From Miscanthus floridulus (Eukaryota > Streptophyta > Magnoliopsida > Poales > Poaceae), in assembly GCF_019320115.1 (NCBI RefSeq), contig NC_089598.1, positions 25,902,657 to 25,966,656 of the forward strand: 64,000 bases of DNA, read 5' to 3'. This document shows positions 44,031 through 54,634 of the stretch, in pieces. Position numbers and translations under genes: made by a program. Within the stretch, counting starts at the first letter, position 1; each line of letters opens with the position of its first letter. Under the pieces are notes generated by a model. It searched no databases. It was not told the origin of the DNA and saw only the letters and a list, made by a program, of their open reading frames with translations.

Positions 44031-47000
44031 ATTCTAGGCTTCAGTGATATCGAGGAACTCTTCACTCTTCCAATATAGACAGTAACTTCACACCGCTTAG
44101 TGCCATGCTTTTCATACTCATGGCCCTCATACTGGACGATCTTTGACTCCAAGTTTTTGTAGGGTGGCATACAGGATCTTGGGAAAACCCTCAGTGTTCA
44201 GGCAGTAACTACTAACCCAGGCTCCTGCCATCGCTGGCGGTGGTTGCAAGGAAGGACTGAGTGAAAAGATGGCTCAAAAGGAAAAGCTAGGCAAGCTAAA
44301 GTGCATCGGGTCGTGGTACCAATAGCTAAGCTAGACCTTGCTTATAACGGCAGAGTGATCAGTGGTCCTGGCGTGGTCCACCAAGGTTCCAGCATGAGAT
44401 CACTATAAATGAATCGACCGATTTTTTCGCGCGTTCGAGGCAAGCGATGTCCGAGGCCATTAATCACTAATATGGCTGCAAGACAAGGTTCCAACAAGAG
44501 CCTAGAAAAGAGTACAGAGAGACGTAGGTCATGGCAGGCGTGAACCAAAGGCGACGCGAAGCACAAAGCCACAGTTTAGCATTAACTCCAGAACAAGAAC
44601 GAGTCAGTCGTGCACCATACGACATGCATGACACCTATGGATGGCGTATCTGCAAGCAATACGGGCACTACAATGCACAAACAGGATATGCATGAATGCA
44701 CGTCCTATACATCCTTCTACTATTGCCAACATATAGGGCAACCGTTCTTAGATTTTTGGCACACCGATCTCTCCCTGTAGCAAGTCGATACTATCGGACT
44801 ATGCTCGGGGTCAGTGTACCTACAGAGAACTTGATTAAGCCTACCTAAGTTAGTGGAGTGCCATCTATCATGGATACATAACCATAGTAATAGGGCTACT
44901 TATATAACTTCACATGCAACGTCCTAACTTTTTTGAAAAGAATTTGTTGTCAAGTTTTAGTTTAGAAATAGGTTCCGAAGCATTATTTCCTCATTTTATG
45001 CCGATGGTGCTGCTGGTAGTGTAGGGCACATGAGCGGTGCAAGGAAGGTAGCAGATCTTCGGCCGTAGTCCGCAGCGATCACCCTGATGTTTGCCATGGT
45101 GAGGTGGACATGGAGGTGCTAAGGGATGATGGGACGCTGCACGGCTGGGAAGTTGAACCTGCACTAGCTAGGGAGTCATATTAATGGCGACCAACCGCAA
45201 CCATCAACCAGCTCGGGAGCAACGTGTGCGCAACCGAAGCCATCTCTTAGATGCATGGATGCATGTGTAAGTACAAATGATCCTGTATGCTCGGTGAATT
45301 GTTTTTATCTGATGGTAAGGAGGAGAGGCATTAAATGTGTCCACCTGCCTGACTTGTTTTTATGTGATGGTAGCATGGAGGGGAGGCATTAAATGTGTCC
45401 ACCTACTTTCGACCCACCCTACATAGGTGAAGATGTCTAGTGCTTTCAAATTTACTGAGTGAATTTCTGGATAGCTTAGGGAGGCACTCGCCATCTTGTT
45501 TTATATACTTTGCACGTTCAGTCTATTGCACTCCTTGTATAAATTCTCCGGGGACCACCATTTATTGCTTCATTTTTACCGTGCTTTTTTTGGCGGGTCT
45601 TTACCGTGCTTTTAGTGTACTATAAAACTTTATTCACGGACAATTTTGAGTGTTAACACTTAGGTACTCTCTCTGTCCTAAAATGAATACAATTCTCACT
45701 TTTCAATATGTCAGACAAATTTAAATTTAATCAATGAGATAGAGGGTGTGGTTTTAAAGACGCGGATAGAGATAGCATGATGTGAACCTCAGGAATTGCC
45801 TTCTACTTTGTCAGGACCATACAAAATCTTACAGACATGGTTTACGCTTCCAAGGCATTGAAAAAGTTAGTTCCAATTTGGTCACCTCTATTCTTTTAGG
45901 TTCATACTTTGCTACTTGTGGTCGGGGAGGAGCTGTGCCACCGGTGCTCAGCTTCTCGCCATTAATGGTGTCGCTATGGCGTCATGGCTGCATAGGACGA
46001 TGGGACGACACTGCAGGTGGGCGGTGCGGCATGTAGCGGGGGGTGGTGGTGGATGCTCGACATGCATGGCCGGTGGCTCATAGCGTGATGGTCGGCACGC
46101 ATGCGAGTACGAACTGCGTGCATGCTGCTAAGGCCTTTGCTTGTGCCTGCGTGCTAACTTTGCATGGTGCATGCAAATGGACGGCGGCTAGTTAGCATGG
46201 TTAAACGTAACAAGGTGCTGTTGGTGCATGCGTAGTAAATGTGGTGGTTGTCTGCATGCATGCTTGCCTTGCTCTATTTGCTGCGCACATACGGTTGTGC
46301 TGCTACCATGCATGGAGAAGGTGGGAGGTGGTACCCACTGTCGTGGTGGCATGCGAGCTGCCGCAGTCGGCGAGTGGCGTCCAGGTGCTGGTGCGCTGCG
46401 GCGGCGATGGTGGTGGGGTCGGCACATGCGCCGTTGTCGGGCATCGGGCAACGAAGGACCAAGTCATCAAAACCGTTTTATTTCTTGCTCATGTGTCTGT
46501 AATTCGACCATCTTAACCATGTCAACGTTCCATTGAAGCACCTGCTTTTATGTTGTGAGCCCATGGTTGCCTGCTTTTATGTTGTCAGCAGGCTACTGTT
46601 TACTTAGTCGTGGAATTGAAACACCATCGAAAACATAATCTAAGAGCAACCACAATGTTGCAGAAAAGTAGTCCATATGCATTAGAATAGTCTGCCAGCT
46701 AGCTGAAACATTGTAGACTTTGTATGTATCCACAGTCGCGCCTTTAGTGGCCTGAGCAACAATGAGGTGACAACATGTTGATGGCGGTCTTGTATATGTC
46801 CATATACCATTTATTTGTTATCCTATTATGCTATTACATGTGTGTACGCTATGTTCGCATGCGAAGCATGTAGTTGGCAGCATTAAGTTGATTTGATGAT
46901 GTATGCGTGTATACCATGCCTAGTTTGGCAGCGCTAAGCTTAACAGTGCTCCTAATGCTAAACCTCCCTCCTCTGCTCTACCACACAGTCGACTCTTCCT

Positions 47001-47107
47001 ACACCACGGGAAGGTAGACCTAATGTTTATAGGGCCATAAGCACTTTCCCCTTCACCATTCTAGTGCAACATCCCTCACCTTCATAAGATCGAACTATAT
47101 CTTCTAG
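44031..47107. other. Mostly unrecognised low-copy or degraded DNA
   Basis: No gene is supported. A Stowaway-like start lies at 45665. A GC-rich patch at 45900-46450 opens several overlapping frames on both strands; none shows a motif. Otherwise the sequence is AT-rich and featureless to me. Confidence 0.4.
45665..45760. mobile_element. Stowaway-type MITE remnant (one end)
   Basis: TACTCTCTCTGTCCTAAAAT resembles the TA + CTCCCTCCGTCCCAAAAT start of grass Stowaway (Tc1/mariner-type) MITEs. The opposite end was not found, so this is partial. Confidence 0.45.
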
Positions 47108-47359
47108 ATGTTGTCGATTAAATCGGTGGTAATCATGGGTGCCACTGGCACATGCAAGACAAAGTTATCAATTGACATATCCAAGGCGATTGGTGGTGAA
47201 GTCATGAATGCTGACAAGATGCAAATATATGCTGGTGTCGACATCGCAACTAACAAGATCTGCCCAAATGATCAAGGAGGTATTACTCATCACTTATTTG
47301 GGGTTAGTCCATTAATTGCGACTGACCTATCTGTGCCACCTTTCGATCTATTTCAATAA
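47108..47359 (+). pseudogene. Isopentenyltransferase (IPT-like) N-terminal fragment
   Basis: The frame reads SVVIMGATGTCKTKLSIDIS, IGGEVMNADKMQIYAGVDIA and NKICPNDQGGITHHLFG. This is the start of plant adenylate/tRNA isopentenyltransferases, which transfer an isopentenyl group to adenine in cytokinin synthesis or tRNA modification. The P-loop is altered: the family's GxTGxGK has Cys (TGC, 47153-47155) at the last Gly. Similarity fades after HHLFG and the frame stops at 47357-47359, about a quarter of a full-length enzyme (usually over 300 residues). No further IPT motif follows. It is a truncated copy, possibly carried by a mobile element. Confidence 0.72.
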
Positions 47360-48699
47360 TTACTGTAAGATCCCTAACTCTCTATTAGGAATAGATTTTT
47401 TCCTCATCTTGTTCTCTTCCCTCTCATCCCATTCTATGTAGAGTAGACTTTTAGAAAGATCACCACCAGGGATATTTTGAGAAGACAGAAATCATCAAAG
47501 AATAAAGACAAGAAGGAAATCAACAGCTACCCGAGAGTTAGCTACATTTACTCCACACCCATGCAACCCGCAAAGTGCACAGCAGACCGCATGCAAAAGC
47601 CACGCCCGCAGCCGCTATCCACTCACCCGCTCCTTTTCTCGCATGCCTGTGCTGTCACCTCCATCGCCCCTTTACCGCCGCTGTTGTCCCCCCATGAACC
47701 CGATTCCCTCAGCCCCAATGCTGCTTAGTGCCACCGATAATGGCGCGCACCCACCCCCTAAACCTCGCCATCGATCACCTATAAAACGCCGCCCCTTGCC
47801 CCTTCCCCTTCACAACAAGACACCCCACACTCAACACTAATTACCCCGCATAAGCCCCCTATTCAAGTGCCAACCTGTTTTAACATTTTAAGAAAAAGCC
47901 TGAGATGAGTGCTGCAAGCTGAAGATTACCGAAGAAAACATCAAGCAGAAGCCAGAGGACATTGTCAGAAGCAAGAAGTTGACACTCTCAAGATGTGCTT
48001 AGATGAAGAAGAGCTCACCATCGCCATCTTTGCTATCCTAATACCTACTCTGGTGGCATCAATCATATTGTATATTCTTGTAATACGCCCGCTACCCTAC
48101 GAGAAGCCCTAAGATAACTGTTGAAATAAGAAGAGTGGAATAAATATTCAAATTTCATGGATTTATTCAAATTTCGAGGGCATATGGCCTGTCCACAACT
48201 TGACTACGTATGACCTATCTAAAACTCCATCACCGGCTAACCCTTAAACGCAAGGGGAGTCTCTTTTTTTAGTCAAATATTTCGATATTAGATCATTAAT
48301 TTAAGTTTTGTGTTTCCCAACTTATAGAATATATATTATGAAATCATTTCTTGTAGTGAACCTAGAAATGTATGGCTTCCATCTCATAATAAAGTCAATT
48401 CTTAGATTCACCAAATTAAATAGCGGCGTGAATCTATATAATTGTTTGGGGAACAAATGTTACAAATACAAATGTTTGACTAACAAAGCTAGGGGTCCAC
48501 GTACAGCTAGAACTGGGTCCTCTCGAGCATATCTAACAGCTTCAGGAAACAATTTCGCACGTATGCACATATATGGCATTCTAGAACTAAGTTCCTACGC
48601 CATTGTCAAAACATGTATGGCTAGGCCGCCTATTTTAGTAACATATTTTTAACAGAATTATGCATCACTATTGGATATTATTTATTCTGTTATGACTTA
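47360..48699. other. No gene recognised
   Basis: Short frames occur. The one at 47909-48112 (67 codons) has a charged start and a hydrophobic stretch (IAIFAILIPTLVASIILYIL), but nothing supports it as a gene. The rest is noncoding and AT-rich. Confidence 0.4.
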
Positions 48700-48830
48700 C
48701 TTTATCATTAGAAATACTTTAATAATGATTTATTTATTTTACTATTTGTATAAAAAATTTAAATAAGACGAACGGTCAAACAAGAAGTCTAAAAATAAAA
48801 AACGACACTTTTAATGTGACGGAGGGAGTA
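48700..48830. mobile_element. Stowaway-type MITE 3' half
   Basis: ATAAGACGAACGGTCAAACA near 48765 and the end GTGACGGAGGGAGTA (48816-48830) are hallmarks of a grass Stowaway tail. A matching start (CTCCCTCCGT...) is not present upstream. Confidence 0.55.
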
Positions 48831-48969
48831 TTCATCAAGAAGGCCCACATACTCAACCAAATAAAAGAAGCCCACATACGGAGACTTTACATTCCCTTCG
48901 GCCCACCAGCATCTCCTGAAGGCCCAACACTAGGGGCGCATCACCTAATCCCACCGCAGCGTCGCTCCC
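48831..48969. other. Flank of Tat copy B
   Basis: Short single-copy-looking stretch. Its last five bases, CTCCC (48965-48969), would be the left target-site duplication of copy B; the right one lies outside the window. Confidence 0.45.
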
Positions 48970-49371
48970 TGTCGGTGCGGGACCCACGGGATACCCCGCA
49001 AGGAAGAGAGAAGAACTAGCCTGACTAGGATTCTTTCCCTGTAATCTTAATAGTAGTATTATTCTGTAATCCTACTAGGAACTCTCACTGTAAACCGACT
49101 AGGACTCTGACCTCCTAACTATATAAAGGAGGGCAGGGCTCCTTGGATCGAGAGTTCAGAGAATAATTGTACAACACAATACTTTACAATCAATCCAACA
49201 CAAAGGCTAACACCGACTGGACGTAGAGCTATTACTCGATCTACGATCGAGGGTCGAACCAAGATAAATCGACTGTCTCTTGCATTAACCATCGAGTTCT
49301 GCATATGCTGAAGCCCAAACATACTGCCCCGGGTACCCCCGTGGCAGGCTATCGGTGGTCAAACATCGACA
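48970..49371 (+). repeat. 5' LTR of Tat copy B (402 bp)
   Basis: It starts TGTCGGTGCGGGACCC and ends CAAACATCGACA. A TATA box, TATATAAA, lies at 49120-49127. It aligns end to end with the LTR at 10405-10807. Confidence 0.94.
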
Positions 49372-49373
49372 GC

Positions 49374-49391
49374 TGGCGCGCCAGGTAGGGG
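49374..49391 (+). other. Primer-binding site of Tat copy B
   Basis: TGGCGCGCCAGGTAGGGG follows the LTR after two bases. It starts with the TGG expected opposite a tRNA CCA end. It is not the initiator-Met site used by the chromovirus at 58145; I cannot name the tRNA with confidence. Confidence 0.75.
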
Positions 49392-49394
49392 CTT

Positions 49395-51640
49395 TCGACG
49401 ATTTTGCATCCGAGAGCTCGATGGACCTCGACAACATGATCTTCTCGAAGGGATCGACCTTCATCTTCGGTTCATGGATCTGCGAGGCATGCGACGATGG
49501 CAAGCTCCGAGGCCGTCTCCTCAAAGATTCAGATCATCATCAGGACTTTCCATTTCGGCGACAACGACAGATTAGCTGACCGAAAGATTCGCACAGCTCA
49601 TAATGTCCAACCCAACTCGGATTTTGTGACTTCACGCATCCGATTCAAACTCAAGTTCCGCTTCCGAAATGAAGTCTTATCCGAGTTCTTTCAGAAAACC
49701 AAGTTCTTTTTGAGAAAGGTCTGGAACGTGATGTCAACCTATCAAGAATACTACTCGGAAAACACCTAGAATACTTCAAAGAAGTCGAGTCCCATTCCAT
49801 TCGGACCCCATGACATGGCAACATCTAATCAGACATGGCCCGAAGGATTCCTCGATCCGGTGCTCAGAATGCCACTGAAGGGAGCCCAGGAAGGTCTCGT
49901 TCTAACTATAACATCTCAGGACTGCATCGTTCACTGGCCAGGTACCGTTCCTAAGGATGATGGCACCCAACTAGTCGACGATACGACAATAGCAATTCTA
50001 CCCTACCAAGAAGGAGATTCAATATATGACCTTGAAGCCTCTACTGAAGTTATCAACAGCTCTGGCAGTACGGAAATCAATGACAATGACAGAACAACTC
50101 ACGCTAGAGAAGTATTCATGATTCGCCATCCTCGATCACCATTGATCCCCCTAGAAGCACCCGATGTGAGGTCTTCAGATGAGTCCGAATCCAACATATC
50201 ACCATTTATCTAGGGGCATGATGGTGAGACTGAGAGTCAGATGCAAGCCAGAGAGAGAAAGAACAAATTAAAACAAGGACGTCAGCATCGTGCTAAGTAG
50301 CAAAAGGACACTTGGATCAAATATGAGTCAGACCTAGCTGAGTACAATAGAAGAAAGTCAGAGTGAGAGGTCGAAGAAGGACGAGCAGCGAATACACCCT
50401 ATGATAAGATCCAAGAAGCACTAGAAGAACTCAGGGCGACTTCATATCCCAATGAAAAACAAGAACAGCTCCGAGACTTTCTCTGATCAACAGTCTTTAA
50501 GACACATGACAGAAAGGCAACATCTCATGAATAGGAAGATCAAAATCAAAGGAAGTCCGCATTCGAAAGACTTGGACCAAGTGGAAGTCACAACGAAGAG
50601 AGCCGAAGAAATCATAGTCAAAACAACCGAGTCGAACAACCAAGAAAGGCTAGAAGCAAAGCACCTACTCAGATAGCCACGCAAAACTACTCTCACCAAG
50701 ATGACAGTTGGCAAGAAGGGGGCGCAAAATCAGAATATACGAAAGCCAGAACGCACGATAGATTCCCCTGTTTTGCAAACAGACTTGCTTCAATACGACT
50801 ACCTCACAAGTTCAAGCCGTCCAACCACTCCAAGTATGATGGCAAGATAGAACCAAAATAATGGCTCAGGATTTACTCACAATCAATTGAATTGGCCAGA
50901 GGAGACGATGACATCAAAACCTTATTCTTTCCCATGGCCCTAGAAACCATGCCACTTCAATGGTTCGACAAATTGAATCCAGGATCAATTAGAAATTGGG
51001 AGGACTTGCAAAGGGCTTTCTGTGAAAATTTCATGGGTATTATTACACGCCCAATTACCCACGTAGAATTAAAAGGACTCAAGCAGAAAGGAGGTGAAAG
51101 TCTCAGAAATTACTATCGATGATTTGGCGAACTACGAGCTCAAGTACATGACATCACACAACAAGAAGTAATCGAAGCTTTCTCTCACAGGATCATGGCT
51201 AGGTGGCAACTTCAAGATTTCTGCAAAGAAAACCCAAGAAACAATGAAGAATTCAGAAGAATAGTGGAAAAGATGATTACTGTAGAGGAGAAGACACGAG
51301 AAAGATTCCCGAATAGAAACAACAGAGACAACCCGGACAGGCAAATTCCTCGAAACAGCAGACATCAGGAAAGAAAGCATGGTCCAGACAACACAGTAGC
51401 AATGGCTGACAAATCAAAGAAATTTACCAAGCCCAGAAGATATGACAACATTGAGAACATACATTGCCCCTTGCACACCAATGGAAAGCACACCATCGAA
51501 AATTGCTACACCTTCAACGAAAGATACACTAGAAAAGATAGCAAGGAAAACAATAAAGAAGACAATCAAAAAAAAGAAGGAGACAACCTTGAAGACAAGG
51601 GATTCCAAAAATCTAGAGGGACAGTGGCAGTAATCTTTGC
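49395..51640 (+). pseudogene. Tat copy B gag
   Basis: The reading changes register several times. An N-terminal part runs 49815-50213 (stop TAG 50211), then continues past further stops through YDKIQEALEELRATSYP (about 50400). The capsid domain follows: HKFKPSNHSKYDGKIEPK (about 50805), FFPMALETMPLQWFDKLNPG (about 50930) and LKGLKQKGGESLRNYYR to a TGA at 51120. From 51195 the frame stays open through a basic region and CPLHTNGKHTIENC (about 51465), a knuckle-like box. Gag packages the element RNA. Confidence 0.82.
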
Positions 51641-52434
51641 CGGGGTTCTAGACTCCAGAAGCAAACATCAAGAAAAACTAGCGTTACGAACCATCATGGC
51701 AGCAGAACCTGCTACACCAAGATATCTCAACTGGTCAGAGTATCCAATCCAATTTTCAAGAGAAGACCAATGGACCAGCATAGGAAACATAGGCCATTAC
51801 CCATTGGTTCTAGATGCAACCATTGCCGGTATGACTGTTACGAAAGTACTAATCAACGGAGGGGCCGGACTCAACATTATTTTTTCAGAAACTCTAAGGA
51901 AGATGGGACTACAACTCGCTGGGATGATCACACCAACAAGCACACCTTTTTATGGCATAGTACCCGACAAAGGCAGCAATGCCACTTGGACAAATCACTC
52001 TACTGGTTACTTTTGGGACTCCCTTGAACTACCACACAGAATTTATCAAGTTTGAAGTCGCAGACTTCAATTCATCATATCACGCAATCCTCGGGCACCC
52101 AGCACTAGCAAAATTCATGGCAATACCGCATTAACCATACCTGTTGCTTAAGATGCCAGGGCCTAATGGCATTCTTTCTCTTCGAAGTGATTTAAAGCGT
52201 GCATTTGACTGTGATGTTCAGGCAATCCAAATTGTAGCAAAAGCACAGGCAAACGATGGAAGAAAAGAAATAGCCACTATTGCCATAGAAATAAGCCAAG
52301 AAGAACTAGAGATACCAGCTAAAATACCAAGCATCCTAGCACCACCAAAAGAAGCCGACATCAAGCAAATCGACCTAGGCACCGGTGACCCCTCTAAAAT
52401 GGCAACCATCAGTGCCCACCTATCAGCAAAATAG
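51641..52434 (+). pseudogene. Tat copy B protease and protease-RT linker
   Basis: The aspartic protease region reads GHYPLVLDATIAGMTVTKVL and NGGAGLNIIFSETLRKMGLQ. The catalytic box has Asn (AAC, 51855-51857) where the family has Asp, so the enzyme would be inactive even if the frame were open. The frame stops at 52053. Linker sequence equivalent to 96-470 follows in another register and ends at TAG 52432, the same stop as copy A. Confidence 0.82.
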
Positions 52435-53524
52435 GAACTTGCGCTCACCAACTTTCTTTGGGACAACAAGGATATCTTCGCTTGGAAGCCAACCGACATG
52501 CTAGGGGTCCCAAGAGAGTTGGCTGAGCATAGAATTGATGTCAATGAAGGCTCCAAGCCTGTGAAGCAACAACTATGACGATTCTCTCCCGACAAGAAGG
52601 CAGCAATTAAAAACGAAATTACAAAACTAATGGCAGCTGGATTCATCAGGGAAATCCTCCATCCAAATTGGCTAGCAAATCTAGTTCTGGTATAGAAAAA
52701 GAACACGGACGAGTGGCGCATGTATGTTGAGTACACAGATCTTAACAAACACTACCCAAAGGATCCGTTTGGGCTACCACGCATTGATCAGATAGTTGGT
52801 TCAACAGCAGGATCTGCCTTATTATCCTTTCTTGATTGCTATTCCAGATATCACCAGATCGCATTAAAAGAACTGGACCAGAGCAAGACATCTTTCATCA
52901 CTCCGTTCGGCGCCTACTGATATAGGACCATGTCGTTTGGACTTAAGAATGCTGGAGCCACTTACCAAAGAGCCATCCAAACATGCCTTGGTGATCAGAT
53001 CGGTGAAAACGTAGAAGCGTACGTGGATGACGTGGTTGTAAAAACAAAGAACCTAGACGCACTGATTGAAGACTTAAAACAAACCTTCAAGAATCTGAAA
53101 AGGTGGAGGTGGAAATTGAACCCAAACAAGTGTGTATTCGGAGTTCCTTTAGGACAACTACTCGGATTCTTGGTCAGTCATCGTGGAATCAAAGCAAGTG
53201 CCAAGCAAATTTGAGCCATAACAGAGATGGGCCCTCCTCAAAGTGTCAAAGATGTACAAAAACTAACAGGCTGCATGGCGGCACTCAATCGTTTCATTTC
53301 AAGACTCGGCGAAAAAGGATTACCCTTCTTTAAACTACTAAAGAAGATAGACAAGTTCGAGTGGACGGAAGAAGCCAATGAAGCTTTCAAGAAACTAAAG
53401 GCATACCTCACATCCTCACCAGTCCTCACACCTCTAAAGAAAGACGAAGACATGATGCTATACATTGCGGCAACTTCTACTGTAGTCAGCACGGTGATAG
53501 TAGTGGAAAGAGAAGAAGAGCATG
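52435..53524 (+). pseudogene. Tat copy B reverse transcriptase and start of RNase H
   Basis: RT motifs match copy A: YVEYTDLNKHYPKDPFGLPR (about 52722), SFLDCYSRYHQI (about 52834), YVDDVVVKTK (about 53020), LGFLVSHRGIKAS (about 53160). In-frame stops: TGA 52576, TAG 52693 (also in copy A at 729), TGA 52918 and TGA 53212. The sequence ends within RNase H at the insertion site. Confidence 0.88.
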
Positions 53525-53994
53525 TGTCGATGAAATATGGTCGGCAGTCTACCTAGGGGTATGCCCAAGGTAGTAGATTGTAGGCAGATAGATGCGCAAG
53601 CCACAAACAAGATGGTGACGCAAGACAGACACAAGGTTTTATCCAGGTTCGGCCGCCAAGAAGGCGTAATACCTATGTCCTGTGTCTGATTGTATTGTTG
53701 TATGTCAATGAGAGATGTTTTTTAGAGGGGTCCCCTGCCCGCCTTATATAGTCTAGGGGGCAGGGTTATAGATCTGGAAACTAATCCTAGTCAGTTACAA
53801 TTGCCATAGGTGACCGGATAAGGATTCCTATTCTAACCGACCAAGATCTTGCTTGATCGCCAAATCTGTCTTGACTCCTTGCGCGGGACTCTGAACCGGT
53901 TGGCCGAGCCGCGCGTCGTCTTTTAGTGGACCAGACCCACTGATCCGGGCTGGCCAATCTTAGCCGTAAGGGTATAGGGGTTAATACCCCCACA
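53525..53994 (-). repeat. 3' LTR of the nested minus-strand element (470 bp)
   Basis: On the minus strand it starts TGTGGGGGTATTAACCCC and ends TTTCATCGACA. A TATA box (TATATAA) lies at 53750-53744. Confidence 0.85.
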
Positions 53995-54634
53995 GCTAGT
54001 CCCCGAGCACCATGTATTATGCTACAACACGCCATTTTAACCTTCTCCAAATAGTAAGGCTTGAGTCCTTGACATTTCTGACCACCGTTGTCACTGGAGA
54101 AGTAGGTTGTCCAAAGAATGTATGGTGCTCTTAAGAAAAAGATTTCCATCCTGTGAAGTGTGCCCACTTGTATTTCTGAAAAGAAATGTAATTGAATCTT
54201 GAAGCGTAGCATCCTTGATCATCAGAGGCGTAGGGGTCGAAAAACAAACACATTCACCGCAAGGTGAAGTGTGTCCACTTAGTCCCCAAGCTTGGTAGTA
54301 GGTGACATAGGCACGTGGTGCCAGGGTCTAAAAAGAATTCCCAGTTAAGTTGAGAACCCAATCGTCGTACAGGCGATACGAGATGCACCGGCAGGTGCAT
54401 CGTACCGATGTAATCCCTGGGCTTGCTGGAAGGTGAAGTATGAGCCTTATAGCAAGGTCTAAATAAATGTCTCTCAACTATATATGAGTACAAATCACAT
54501 TTAGCTGAGGAGAACGATCTCCGAGCAGTGGTCGGGACAGTTCCTGAGCATGATAGTAATCCATATAATTAGTCAAAGCATAAGGGTCGATTAAATAAAC
54601 ACATTCACCGCAAGGTGAAGTGTGCCCACTTAGT
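53525..54634 (-). mobile_element. Minus-strand LTR retrotransposon nested in copy B (3' LTR and 3' spacer only)
   Basis: A 470-bp LTR in minus orientation (53525-53994) is followed rightward by a G-rich tract that is its polypurine tract on the minus strand (GTGCTCGGGGACTAGC, 54010-53995), then spacer sequence. The body to the right was displaced when the Tekay element inserted at 54635. The spacer repeats CACATTCACCGCAAGGTGAA at about 54249 and 54600. The PPT and spacer style resemble Tat elements; there is no coding part to prove it. Confidence 0.8.

Larger units (their letters stand above)
48970..53524 (+). mobile_element. Ty3/gypsy Tat-lineage LTR retrotransposon, copy B (3' part displaced)
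   Basis: 5' LTR (48970-49371), PBS (49374), gag, protease and RT up to the start of RNase H, closely matching copy A where they overlap (51950-53520 against 1-1555). It is interrupted at 53524 by a minus-strand LTR element whose left target duplication would be GCATG (53520-53524). The rest of copy B should resume beyond the window. Copies A and B are separate insertions; they share the LTR sequence and some, but not all, premature stops. Confidence 0.92.

Noticed and set aside
46188..46536. Five overlapping frames of 60-100 codons with many Cys/His
   Set aside because: All frames of one GC-rich patch are open; no zinc-finger spacing or other domain could be matched.
47909..48112. 67-codon frame with a hydrophobic segment
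   Set aside because: Short, no homology recognised, no supporting context; a chance frame is as likely.
10405..49371. LTRs at 10405-10807 and 48970-49371 as the two ends of one 39-kb element
   Set aside because: The left one follows a pol and PPT (a 3' LTR) and the right one precedes a PBS and gag (a 5' LTR), so they belong to two copies in tandem orientation.
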